Origin: Lichenostomus cassidix
Taxonomy: Eukaryota; Chordata; Aves; Passeriformes; Meliphagidae
Length of the DNA stretch: 64,000 bases
Reading direction: 5' to 3'
NCBI GenBank assembly: GCA_008360975.2
Contig: CM039183.1
Coordinates: 49,320,850-49,384,849, forward strand
The translations under genes and the position numbers were made by a program. The notes beneath the pieces were generated by a model. It searched no databases. It was not told the DNA's origin and saw only the letters and a program-made list of their open reading frames with translations. This document shows positions 1 through 11,369 of this stretch, piece after piece; the stretch's first letter is position 1; every line of letters starts with the position of its first letter.

Positions 1-824
1 TTACTCTAGCAGCTGGGTCCCACAGATTTATGATCCTTCTGAAAACGCAGAGGAAAAAATTATGCTGCCAGAAGCCGAAGGAGAAGGTGGTTTCCAGTCT
101 GGGGCAACAATGGATGGCAGTGTCGGCAACACTGATACACCCACACACTCTGTGAGCAAAGGAGTCACATTCTACCAGCTTATTTTACACTTCATATTAA
201 ATGGCAATTCAGACAGGGCTGGGTAGGATTACTCGGTTCAGGTCTGCTCATTACACTTATTACCATGGTAACAGGAGGAGAAAGAAGTCATCTCCGCACT
301 CCTATTATCTCTCACAATTCTTTTTTAATGGATTTAAAAGCCCAAAGAGGAAAGCACCTTCCTGATATAGAGCAGCAGCGACCTCTCTGCCACCCACACA
401 GCTCACTGGAAGAGTTCACACACAGTGGGATTTTCAATTAAAAAACCAAAGGAACCTCCACTACTTGATAAAAGTCACTGTTAGAAAGCAGCCTTCCGTG
501 AGAAGGCTGCAGCTTCCCAGCCCTCCTCCTTCAGGAGGAAATGGTCTGAAGATGCTGCCTTCTGTTCATGTACACCATCACTGTTGTCAAAATGCAGTGC
601 CACCTCCTGGACACCCACATTCCCGGGAAGGCCTGCTTTGGCCAGGTGCGTCATGGAGAGTCAGGAAAGCTTTCAAGATTAAAACAACAAAAATGGTAAA
701 AAGAATGCAAATCTGTATCAAGAGAATTCATTATTTTTAATGAGTCCTCCTAAAACAATTTCGTTTTACATGTTGAGTGTTTCACTAAGTACTCCATAAA
801 GAATTGCTTTTAAGCTCTGTTTAA
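1..824. other. Non-coding stretch at left edge
   Basis: No recognisable gene. One plus-strand frame is open from base 2 to a TAG at 224-226 (74 codons), so an exon running in from the left cannot be excluded, but the translation matches no family I know and no donor of good quality closes it. A 12-bp perfect palindrome (ttaccatggtaa, 260-271) sits in the middle. The rest is AT-leaning sequence with stops in all frames. Confidence 0.6.
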
Positions 825-1917
825 GATGAGAGAAAGGCTGTGGATGTTGTCTGCTTGGACTTTGGTAAAGTCTTTGAGAGTTTCCTACAGCATTCTCCTG
901 GAGAAATGGTCAGCCCGTGACTTGGCTGAGTGCAGAGTCTGCTGGGTAGAAACCTGGCTGGATTGCTGGGCCCAGAGAGTGCTGAATGGAGTTACATCCA
1001 GGTGGCAGCTGGTCACTAGTGGTGCTCCCCAGGGATCAGTGTGGGGGCCAGTCCTGTTTAATATCTTTATCAATGATCAGGGGGATCAAGAGAACCCTCA
1101 GTGTGCAGACACCACACTGGGCAAGAGTTTTGATCTGCTGGAGGGCAGGATCTGGACAAGTTGGATAGGTGGTATGAGGACAACTGTGAGGTTCAACAAG
1201 GCCAAGTGCCAGGTCTTGTCACTGGGTCACAACAGCCCCAGAAACCCCTAAAGGCTGGGGGAAGAGTAGCTGGCAAGCCACCTGGCAAAGAAGGACCTGG
1301 AGGTGCTGGTCAGCAGTGGCTGAACATGATCTAGCATGTGGCACTGGTGGCAAAGGCAGCCAATGGCATCCTGGCCTGGACCAGCAATAGTGTGGCCAGC
1401 AGAACCAGGGCAGGGATCGTCCCCCTGCACTCAGCAGTGGTGAACTCACACCTCAAGTCCTCACTACAATAAAGATATGGAGGTGCTGGAGCAAGTCCAG
1501 AGAAGGGCAATGAAGCTGGTGAAGGGTCTGGAGCACATGTCATGAGGAGCAGCTGAGGGAGTTGAAGGTGTTTAGCCTGGAGAAGAGGAGGCTCAGGGGA
1601 GACCTTATCGCTCTCTACAACTGCCTGGAAGGAGGTTGTATGGTTGGCCTCCTCTCCCAGGTGACAGGGCAAGAGGAAATGGCCTCAAGTTGCACCACGG
1701 GAAGTTTAGATTGGATATTAGGAAAAAATTCTTCATTGAAAGGGTTGTCAAGCATTGGAACAGTCCACGGAAGTGGTTGAGTCCTCATCACTGAAAGTAT
1801 TTAAAAGACCTGTAAATATGGCACTAGGGGACATGATTCAGTGGTGGACTTGGCAGTGCTGGGTTAACACTGGACTAAATTATTTTAGAGGTCTTTTCCA
1901 GCCTAAATGATTCTATT
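825..1917 (+). mobile_element. CR1 LINE, 5'-truncated, dead copy
   Basis: This is a fragment of a chicken-repeat-1 non-LTR retrotransposon: part of the reverse transcriptase, the ORF2 C-terminal region and the complete 3' end. The frame starting at 826 carries the RT block SGAPQGSVWGPVLFNIFIND (1018-1077). Where CR1 elements normally have the metal-binding FADD motif, this copy reads CADTTLG (1102-1122), so a catalytic acidic residue is lost together with neighbouring sequence. A stop follows at about 1249. Homology then continues in other frames, for example [16 protein letters not shown] near 1574-1621, so the copy carries frameshifts and stops. The 3' end is the CR1 terminal segment containing gggacatgattcagtggtgg and finishes in a short gattctatt tail at about 1917. 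The 5' boundary at 825 is approximate. The element cannot encode an active enzyme. Confidence 0.93.
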
Positions 1918-4900
1918 GAACTACACAAGGAAAAAAAGTGAAACTCAGTTTTATTAACAGAGTGGTGCTTCAGTATGTGGTAAAAAAAAATCTCAGGATG
2001 TCAAAAGATAAGCTCATCTTTTGCTCACCCATTTTAAATAGAAACTGGTAGGTAATACTCTGCCCCACAAGGACAGGATTTTCATTCTGTAGGGCATAAC
2101 ATTCAACACTGAAGAGCATCATTCAGCTCTGCTGGGCAGAGCATTCATTCACTGTTTTTCAGACAACAGAGCAGCAGCTAATACATTAGGCACACTACAA
2201 TAGAGTGCAACAATATTAAAACATCAATGAAGGAGCAAGAATGGCAAACCTAATTGTTTAAAAGTAAGAAATTAAATGGTCAGGTTTTTCAATTTTCAGC
2301 CTGAAGCGGTTTTCCTGCATATCGGCACACATATCAGCCACATGTTGGTTGCACTCAGAGATGCTCTTCCACATTCCATGCCACTGGTTTGCACTGCAAG
2401 CACAAGGATGTCTTATGCATTCCACACTACAGATCTCTCTCCTCTCATGGCAACTTGCCAATGTAGACACAGGTTCTCATAATCATTGCATATGCTTAAG
2501 AAAAAGTAGTTTTATTATTTTTAAAAGCATAACCAATGAAAAAAAGTAACCTTGTCACGTGCTTCTGTCAGCAGCCTAAGGAATGGTCATAACTCAGTGA
2601 AGATCATTAATTACATTAAAAGAACTAAAACAAAACTTTGTATCAAATACAATCCCATTAACCTGGAATGGTTCAGTAGTAGTTTTTTAATCTGAAGTGT
2701 CACATTTACTTGAAAATCATATCTATGCAAGATAAGCCAGTTAGCACTAGCTTCTTATGAGCTACGACTAAATACAGCTCACCTACTTTCCAACAGGTCA
2801 CATAAAGGCTTTCTAAAAAGAGTAAGTAAACTCTTGGGTTTACAGATCAGGCTAGAGGAATGCATCAAATTCCATTAGAAAGAATAATGACAAAAACAGG
2901 CACCCCTTGCCAAAGAAAAGATTAAGCTAACGAGGAGCAGTACAAATTAGCAGTATTTCAATCCAAAACGAAGTCGCACCCTAGGAAAAGAATTCTTGTT
3001 GACTCCCAGGCTATAATGTATCTGTACAGCATGACAACTTTTTGCTATCAATTACACAGTCATGATGTTTTTTTACAGAAAATTCATATCAACTCGCCAT
3101 TTTTGTGTCTTTAACAAACTTGCTGGACTGCTTTTTCATGCAGAATATGAAGTTACTAAGTCAACAGTCAACTGTTCTTACAATAACTAATTTTCCAACA
3201 AAATGACTGAACGCAGGTGCTACAGCTGCTATGCAGCCCACCGGGGCTGTGCTTTTCTTGTATCTGGAATTGCTGCTCTGTTTAAAAAAAAAAAAGTCAA
3301 ATGGTTGAGGTTCACAAAATGGACTGAAAAGAGCAGCCATCTGTATACAAAACCACAAATTAGTAGATCCCTTGTCTATGGGTTTGTCAGTCTGTTTACT
3401 GACCAAAAAAAATATTCAATTAATCCTGAATTTCCAAGGAATATTCTTGAAAGTAAGTCTCCTTTCTGATTATCCTCCCTATAAGCCAACATTCTGTTAG
3501 AGAAGGCTCTTCTCTGCAACAACCCTTGGTTATGACAAGGCCCATATCAAAGCCACAAACCAAGACATGAAAAATTTTTATAATTCTTCTTATTCTTCTT
3601 AATTTATATAATTCTTCAATTAATTTCAGAATTATGTATTTTTAAATTCCATATTTTGACAGACTATAGGCCACTGAATCAAGATAAATTTGAACTTGAA
3701 CAGATTATAAACTTTTTTTGTTCTTAAAAAGAATCACTCAGCCCTTACATGTATTTTGCATTAGACATTTATTTTTTTTAATGAGAGTAAAGCCACACAA
3801 ATTAGCATGATAATTCAAGAACAGGTTTCAAAATTTTAGCAGAAAAGCAAAATAATTTTCAACAGATCAAATGATCCTTTAAGACATGAAGCAACAAGAT
3901 GAGAGCAACCTCTGCGTGGGAGAACAACATGAGGAACCCTTAAAGATCTTTAGAGTGAAGCTGCAAGCTGTGTGACCTGACACGGTGGGATATCTGTCAC
4001 CACAGCAATCCCCTGGGCAGGAGCACTGCCCTCACCAGCAACACTGCTCCAAAGCATGCACTGACCCTTGACAACACCCATGGGTACACTGAACACTGAC
4101 AAAATAAGGCTTTGAAAATAATCAAAAACTGTCTTCCCAATACCCATTAGGCAAGAAACACAGGTTTGCATTTATTTCTGTTCTCCTAAGTTGTCAGCCA
4201 CATTTATTCCAGCACTCCAGCTGTAAGGAAAGAAGCTAACAATAACCCTTGCATCCTTCTTCCTCAAGAAGGACTTGGTGTTCCCACCATCTTCTGCTTT
4301 CCAGCATGGTTTTCATGAGGAAGGGCACCTCTCCAGAGGGTGCCGCACAAATGATGGCCCCTGGTTGCTAGCAACTACAAAAATCACCTTGGGATCTCAG
4401 ATTCATCTGAGGTATGAAACTAGGACAACAAAAAGCAAACCTGAATGACTGAAGAAGGGTCCACTCGTACATTCAGATGGGTGGAAAGATATTCTATTTT
4501 AATACAAGCTTCCCTACAAATTAAGCCTTCAGGCAAGAGTTGGCAACTTGTTGGCCTTAATAACGAAGGGAGGAAGAAGCTGGGTTTTCCTCATTACTTA
4601 AGCATCATGGTTCTTTATTCTACATAAGCATGTTAAAGATGCAGCAATTCTCTTACGGCTAAAAGACACACAGAATAAACCAAGACTTTGTGGCTGAGAT
4701 GCAGAGATGAAGACAGAAAGCACATTCCTTGCCTGAAAAGCAGGATCTGCTGATGCTAAAGATGCCTCTGCTTGAACACCACAAGTGTCAGTCCACGTCT
4801 TCACTAGGGCATGTGGCTAGAATTCCTGGCTTGTATTTCTGTTTCAGCACTACTGACAGGTTTAAATTAAAGTGGAGATGGATTAAAAGTCAGAAAGAGA

Positions 4901-6180
4901 AAGGGGCCAGGATGCTATGCTGTAAAGAGCAGATTTTCAGCATATCTCTGGATTAAAAGGCTTCACAGGCCAAGGAAGACCTTGTAACACGCAGCCTGAA
5001 GTGAGACGCAGCAGTACCTCGTAGCAGTATCTTTTACCGTACGTTAAATCAATGCGTCACAGGAAAAGAGCAAGAGAAAATTGAAAGGTGCCAGACAGGT
5101 CTGGAGACCCTGTGAAAGCAGGAAACCTGTAAGACAAAACTTCTAAGGAGAGTGCAGCACACCTGGCACTAGAAAAGAACAGGAAAAGTCCAGCAATCCC
5201 AACCAGGCTGAGCTTTTGGGGAAATTTCTGCTCAGCAGTACCTGTTGCTGAGTCTAAAGGAAAGAAAGGGGTGAGGAGGGCACATCTGTGAGATGATTTG
5301 ATGCCATAAGAACCTGCAGCACACCCTGGTGCTCATCCAGCCTTTTCCTGTAGCCAGCCTCCAGTGAAGCAGAACAAAGAGAAACTTCAAAAGCTGCAAA
5401 TACATATTTAAAGGATAATTCTTCCTGGTCTTCACAGGAGGACCAACAGAAGCACTTAAAAATGGGACAACTACAACACAAATGCAATCCTGTCCCCAAG
5501 TTTCCATGTCGTCCTCTGTCACAAACTTCCCTTACCAGCTCCAGAAACTGATTTAAAACTCTCCACAGCATTATCAAGAACCATCTTAAAAACATTCTTT
5601 GTCCACATTATCCTGTTTGGATGTCTGTTTCACAACTTCCCTCCTCAGATGGTTTGGAACCCTTTAATGTGTGACTTCAATTAATTCAGAACACAGTCAT
5701 AACCATTTATCTTGTGCCAATACTCTCCTTGGACTTCAACAGGTTTCCTCCTTCCTTGTGGTATTTACCTCCCAAGCTACCAGCTAGACTAAATAAGTAA
5801 TGCTTTTGTAATCCCTCTGCATATGACCAGCAATTAAGTTTAAAATATTTTAAAGTCTGAAAGTCCAGATAAGTTATGCAAGAGCTTCAAATGACAGAAA
5901 TGTTTTCTGAATTTTTTTTAAATATAGCTGGAAAAAAGTGGGATGCTCTGGATGACTGGGATAATATTAGGAAGAGATGCCTGAGGTAATTATAGATTCT
6001 TTTGCCAGCCATTAACCAAAGGCAAGATCACAGCTGTGACAGACTCTGAATAAAAGAATTAACAAAATTTCCATTTCTTAATACCAGGCAAAGTGCCTTC
6101 ACAGGGAATGGGTCTCTCATTTAACAAAGGTTTATGGCATTTCCCTGGAAGTAACAGCAGCCTTCTGTAAAAATGCTGTT

Positions 6181-6200
6181 GGGAGGGATGGGGTTGGGGG
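6181..6200 (+). other. G-quadruplex motif
   Basis: Four G-tracts of 3, 3, 4 and 5 bases are separated by loops of 1, 2 and 2 bases within 20 nt on the plus strand. This meets the usual G3+N1-7 definition with short loops, which are known to favour stable folding. It lies in otherwise AT-rich DNA with no visible promoter, so a role is unknown. Confidence 0.7.
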
Positions 6201-8935
6201 AGAAAGCCAATGTAGAAGAATGACAAGCATAGAGAATACAAATCTGGTAACACAATACTTACACAACGTGCAATCATTACTATGCTTAAAGCACTGAAAA
6301 ATGCATGAAGATATTAATAGATTTTGAGTATGTGTATGCTGTCTCAAAGACCACTTCAACATGAAATTCTTTCAGTACTTATGAATCCAATCAGCTGTGC
6401 ATGCTACTTTTACATCTATTTTAATGCTCTCTATCCTGCACACTTTTTTACTGCTTAAAATTAAGTGGTGGCTTCTTGCTGCAATTTGACAGAAATTCAC
6501 TGCCCTTTACTACTGCTTTTCACAGCGGTGGCCAACTGCATTGTACTGCAGCCCTCCAGACAATGGCGGGGGTTAACAGATATTGCTTAAAAGCAAACAT
6601 TAGCAGGTGAAGGAAAACAGCAGATGATCTTTCTACCTATGATTCATTTACCAACAGGCCCTCCTCAGGACTGCAGTGCTGTGTGAATTGTGCAAATGGC
6701 TCCTGTTGCAGCCTGCTGTAAACCCAGATATGAAGCAGAAAGGCAGAGTGTGCATTAAATGCACATGTGAAGGAAAAGATGTGTCTTAATTACACAGTTG
6801 TGACAGCAGAGGAGTCAATTTTCATAGCCTTAAAGAATACCACGTGAGTCAACAAATGGACTACAAACATCAAGTATTTTTGTCTCTGTGTGTTTTACAT
6901 TCAGCTTAGTGAAAAGCACAAGCTGAATTCAAGTTCTGAGGGCTAGGCACATACAGCTGTCTGCCCTCACCCCTACATTTCCAATCACTACCTAAAGATT
7001 TACTGTAGGAGAGCTTTAATGCTAACTCACTAACTCACAGCTCAATCTACCTGGCTTGCCTTGTCACCATACCAATTTAGGGTGAAAGCTCATGTGCCCT
7101 GGGAAAGGCTGGTGTACCCATTGGAGGAGATTTTAATCTAATGCCCAAATATGTTCACCCTGCTTCACCCACTGCCAACTGACCTTCTTAAAAATTTAAC
7201 GGAAAAAATAGTCACCCACACCCTGTTCTACGACCAAAAAAAGCAAAGCAAAACCACAGCAAACAATAGGCATTCATTCTGCAGGTTCTGTACCCGTGCC
7301 ATTTGGTGGTCTCCTCAGAGGCGGTCAAATGAAATAGCTCCAAGGAGTGGAACAACATGTTTCCACAATGTGGTGATTACATGTATTTACCGCAGCCTCT
7401 GAATTTAAGAAGCAAGAGCTGGGGTACTCCACTCTCCCCCTGTGGGTCAGCATGGCACAAGTACTCCCTGGGGTTTCCATCTGCCCACTCTGCTGCAAAC
7501 AGAGCCAGGAAACAAGCAGGGTAGGCACCACAGGCATGGCTAAAGCTTTGCCACCCAGCATTCTACTACCTCTCAAAATTCCCTTTGTTTTTATATATGC
7601 TTTCCTCCAATGCATTTAGATGGTAAATGAATCCAAGCAGAAACAGTGTTTTGTTGTTGGTGTTCAAGTACATTTCACAATAGGACTGCAGCCATAGGTG
7701 AAGGACTTGACACTTAAAAACAGAAGTATATATTCAGTATTTCTGATCATGGACTAACTTCAGCAAGAATGTTATTATCCAGACCTATAATCTTTCTTTT
7801 TGTTATGTTCAATTTCATTCTATACTTCCAGGCACAATTAGAAGCCATTCCCGTTCACTGCTGCCTGTTGGAGAAAGGCTGGTCCTGCAGCAGATGCTGT
7901 TATCCATACTCAGCCATGGACATATCCTTCCCTGTCTCCACTCCTCTCCTTCCTTCAATGTGAATTAATAAAGCTGTCATTTAACGAATAAAACCTTCCA
8001 ACTTTAGGCAATCTTAAACACTAAGATTTTGCTAGCAGCTAAGAAAAAGCTGGTTTTTTTCCCCACAGCATGAGAACACAGTGTGTCTGACAGAGCTCTC
8101 AGTGGCTCTCCCGGCACATCCAAGGTTCACACAGGTGTAACTGTGAACAGTCTCATTCACCTGATGGAACAAGTGCAAGGGCCAAAATGAACCAACCAAC
8201 CATTGACCTGAGTGGGGATAGGAAAATTGGTGGCAGAAAAATAAGAGACTGGAAAAAGCAGAGCAAAAAGAGTAACTCCACTAGATAAAGGAGAAATGAA
8301 GAAAAATAGCAGAGCTCTTTCAGAAGTTTTTTTTTTTTAACTTAGAAGTCATATGCTTGATACTTAAATCTCAGTCTGTACTAATTCTGTTTGTTCAAAC
8401 TGCTTTTATACGTTGAAGAACTGCAGATATTTAGTGTCCTCTAAGTTACTCGCCCTAATAAAATAATGCATATGACATAAAAAACAACTACAAAAAGAAT
8501 GGGTACCATTGTGACTATGCACAACTGAAACAGAAATTAAAAAATTTAAATGAATACAGAGGAAGAAATGCCACAAGATCAATCTAGGCTTAAAATAAAC
8601 TCATATAATTCTGCAAGGAGTCTTTACTTTGACAGATTCCTTCATTTAGATTATTTTAAGTCCCCTTACTCATTTTGGCCAGGGGTTATCCACACACAAA
8701 AAAACCCCCAAAACTTTGAACAGAAAGAAAAAGGCAAACGACTTGTAGAAATTTTTCCTTGTCTAGTGCAACTTGGAAAACACATTAATTTAAAGACAGA
8801 GAAAATCTGTTTCTGATTTCAAACATTGGATATTTCATGAGAAAATTGCCAAGAAAGGAATCCAAGGAATGTCCTTACACACACACAACACGACACAACT
8901 GGTGAGCAGCCCTGTGATCTTTTACAATAAAAAAA

Positions 8936-8956
8936 TAAATAAATAAATAAATAAAA
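8936..8956. repeat. (TAAA)n microsatellite
   Basis: About five uninterrupted TAAA units follow a short A-run. It is probably slippage-prone and polymorphic. No associated mobile element was recognised. Confidence 0.85.
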
Positions 8957-10075
8957 TCTGCATTTCTAGCATGGAACTGTTCTCCAGAGACCAAGCAGCA
9001 CATGCCTGGGATTTCTCATGCACAACTTCTATCATAACTTCTTACTATTATTAGTATAAAAGACTTCCCTCTCTAACACACAGCTGTAAGACAAACAAGG
9101 ATGGAAAATACTGCCCAAGTGCCGGCAAGCAGTCAGCACACATGCCTGCTTTACAGCATTTCTTGGCTCTATTCTCCCTTTACAAAAGCTATGAAGGAAA
9201 CTCTAAGCAAGTATCACAGAAACATGAGCTCATTTTTCACCACATGCCAGCAAACTGCTCATGACATTACTAGGAATTAATTCTTTACTGGGGAAATTTT
9301 TCTAAATATTCCATCTGTACTCCTTCTGTACCAAAGATCAGTAACTAGTACACAGTAGTGCCTCTGCTGCAGGTGCCCAAATTCTTTGAAGAGAAGCCCT
9401 TAGATAGGCTTTTGTATCTTGGAACTAGCAACTTATACACAAAGAAAACCTGCAAATGTTGAAAAGTCTTTTCCTATGCATTCAACTTAAGATTTAAAAG
9501 AAAAAAGCTAGCCTAATTCAATTTATTATGTAAGAGAAAAATATTTTGCTTCTGTACAAGCTCATTTGCTGCACATAGGACAATCTCTGAAAACTTCACT
9601 CCTTGGTTCATTTTCAGCCAGGTGATCTAGATTACATAAGTCTCAGTCTTTTTTGCTGCCTGGTTACTCAACTGGCTTCAAAACCTTTAACCTCTTATAT
9701 TCTTCATTTAAACAATTTCTGTCTTGTACCATTAAGTTAATGCTGCAACAAAAGTTTCACCTTTTATTGTTTCGTAATTTGATTGATCTGTTGAGCTGTT
9801 GTGAATTGAAAATTTCTTGTTGTGGAGATAAAAATTCTAAACACTGCAAGTTTTTTGTACACAGGAACAACTTCACTGAAGATCAACCACTGCACAGCCA
9901 ACTGTCTCGTGCAATTCATTAAGTTCTTCTCTAGGAACACTGGATCAGTGCTCTGGAATTTGCAGGAAAGGAACTTTTTTTAATGTCTTTTTTCATTTAT
10001 GGTTGTACCAACATCTTTTAGTGGGAACTTTGCCTAAATAGAAGTTATGTGTAGAATAAAAGTGGTCAATGTTTT

Positions 10076-10178
10076 ATAGAATCCTAGAATCACTTAGGTT
10101 GGAAAAGACCTCTCAGATCATGGAACCCAACTGTTTACCCAGCACTGCCAAGTCCACCACTAAACCATGTCCCTAACT
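10076..10178 (-). mobile_element. CR1 LINE 3'-end fragment
   Basis: On the minus strand this reads as the terminal about 100 bases of a CR1 element: the gggacatggtttagtggtgg block, the ggtcttttccaacctaa block and a terminal tail of two ATTCT-type octamers. Its diagnostic blocks match those of the copies ending at 1917 and 30974, suggesting the same CR1 lineage. All upstream parts of the element are absent. Confidence 0.9.
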
Positions 10179-10589
10179 CACGTAGAGAGAAAAACACTCT
10201 GAGGAAGCACTGATAAGCACTTCAGTAATTAACTTGTTATTCTTTCCCAGGGAAATTATGTTTTTTTACAACACCTAAACCCTTCCTTACAACAGCTCTC
10301 TGGTGTCAGCTTTCATCTTGCTTCAGTAAGAAAAGTAGCAGTAAAAGCAATTTTGAATAAAACCAGAAATATGGACTTGAAACTAAACCAGTAAGTTTTT
10401 CCTAGTCTTTTAGTTTCAGAACCATCTGCTTAAGAAGTTTAATGAAAAAGATAAAATAAAAATATCTCATCGGACCTAAAAACTCTTGCTGTCTGCACCA
10501 TCTCTGAATGAGAGGAAGCATCACCCAGCAGAGCACCAGAGTTTCTACCAAGCATCAGCAATAACACAGCATCAACTCTCTGCTCTTCT
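10179..10589. other. Non-coding flank of CpG island
   Basis: AT-rich sequence between a CR1 tail and the CpG island. No exon, repeat or RNA gene is recognised. If the minus-strand gene proposed for the CpG island is real, this is part of its first intron. Confidence 0.55.
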
Positions 10590-10717
10590 CCGGAGCTCTC
10601 CACGACACCTCACCCGCACGGGGAAAACCCAAATAAAGGCAACCTGTCGCGTGGCGCGGTGTCACCAGGAGAGGTGCTAAAACCACGGAGCCCCGCGGCA
10701 GCTCCTGCACGGCAGCG

Positions 10718-10736
10718 CCCGCGCCCGCCCGGCCCC
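10718..10736 (-). other. G-quadruplex motif in CpG island
   Basis: On the minus strand four G-tracts (4, 3, 3, 3 bases) are separated by loops of 2, 1 and 3 bases. If the minus-strand first exon is correct, the motif lies about 190 bases inside intron 1 on the non-template strand, a common place for R-loop-associated G-clusters. Confidence 0.6.
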
Positions 10737-10924
10737 GCTCCGAGCGCTCGCACCGCGCCAGCCTTTTGTCTGCCGGGCTGCCCGGCACCCTCCCGCAGCA
10801 TCGCCGGGCAGCCATGCGAATCGCTGCGACAAAAGGGACCGCAAACCCCCGGCTATCCTCCCCCAGAGCAAGCGGTGCCGCTGGGAAGGACGGCGGCGGC
10901 TCCCCTCCCGCGCAGCAGCCTCAC

Positions 10925-10940
10925 CTTTCAGGCAGAACAT
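10925..10940 (-). CDS. Putative first coding exon (MFCLK...), gene not recognised
   Basis: On the minus strand, within the CpG island, the sequence reads gcaccATG TTC TGC CTG AAAG followed by GTGAGG. The start has an A at -3 (acc before ATG), a good Kozak context. The coding part is 16 bases long and ends in phase 1, giving Met-Phe-Cys-Leu-Lys plus one base of the next codon. The donor AAAG/GTGAGG fits the vertebrate consensus well. Without splicing the frame would run to about 10677, but this is expected in GC-rich DNA and I prefer the spliced reading. The protein cannot be identified from five residues. The next exon should be on the minus strand at lower coordinates, preceded by an AG acceptor and starting with the last two bases of a codon. 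I could not identify it with confidence, and it may lie outside the window. The alternative is a non-coding CpG-island transcript with a fortuitous ATG. Confidence 0.42.
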
Positions 10941-10981
10941 GGTGCGGGCGGCGGGCAGCGGCGAGGCGGGGCTCGGCCTGC

Positions 10982-11017
10982 CTGCCTTCCTCCCTGCCTT
11001 CCTCCCTGCCTTCCTCC
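10982..11017. repeat. 12-bp tandem repeat, three copies
   Basis: Three perfect copies of cctgccttcctc lie at 10982-10993, 10994-11005 and 11006-11017. They fall immediately upstream of the proposed minus-strand start codon, so they would form a purine-rich GGCAGGGAGGAA-type repeat in the 5' untranslated region or core promoter. Confidence 0.9.
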
Positions 11018-11369
11018 GCTCTCCCGGCAGCCCCTCACGGCACGGGCAGCCGGCTCTGGGGAGGGTCGGTCCGGCTCATCTGTCAGCGTTTGTCACTGCC
11101 CTCCTGCAGCTCCTGAGCGGCCAGGGGTCAGCGATCGGGAGGGAAGTCACTGTAATCCAGCTCGCCTGTTCCTTGCTAATTACTTACTCTGCTCTTGGTG
11201 ATCCTCAGCCCCTGTCTGGTCTCTCTTCAGAAAGCGCTTTGAGCAGTTTTCTGTTTAATCTGTAAATATAGGCTTAATTCATAGCCCCAGATCATCTAAG
11301 CGTATCTGAGCAGTCAAGCCAGAGAAAATACTTATTTTTTTAATACTATATATGCCTGTGTGCTTTAAG

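Larger units (their letters stand above)
1918..10075. other. Non-coding, AT-rich intronic or intergenic DNA
   Basis: No supported gene. Open frames here are short and have no start context or recognisable domain. Distinct elements listed separately are the quadruplex motif at 6181-6200 and the AAAT microsatellite at 8936-8956. A palindromic gttgctagcaac lies at 4364-4375. A minus-strand donor/acceptor pair (5536/5253) is discussed as a finding. Poly-A and poly-T runs of 8-12 bases are scattered through the span. Confidence 0.65.
10590..11140 (-). promoter_or_regulatory. CpG island, probable promoter
   Basis: This is the densest CpG and GC cluster in the window, with a sharp change from the AT-rich flanks. 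It has no TATA box at an obvious distance from the start codon at 10940. Such islands in vertebrates usually mark TATA-less promoters. The minus-strand ATG with an adjacent splice donor (10925-10940) indicates transcription toward lower coordinates, starting perhaps between 10960 and 11130. Long open frames in both directions across the island are a by-product of few AT-containing stop codons in GC-rich DNA and are not evidence of protein. Divergent plus-strand transcription is possible. Confidence 0.7.

Noticed and set aside
2258..2470. 70-codon Cys/His-containing minus-strand frame
   Set aside because: The peptide looks protein-like at first, but cysteine spacing matches no zinc-binding or secreted family I know and no good acceptor or donor defines an exon.
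10659..11201. 180-codon plus-strand open frame
   Set aside because: It lies within the CpG island, where low AT content removes stop codons. The composition is Pro/Ala/Arg-rich, includes the 12-bp repeat, and overlapping open frames exist on both strands. No domain.
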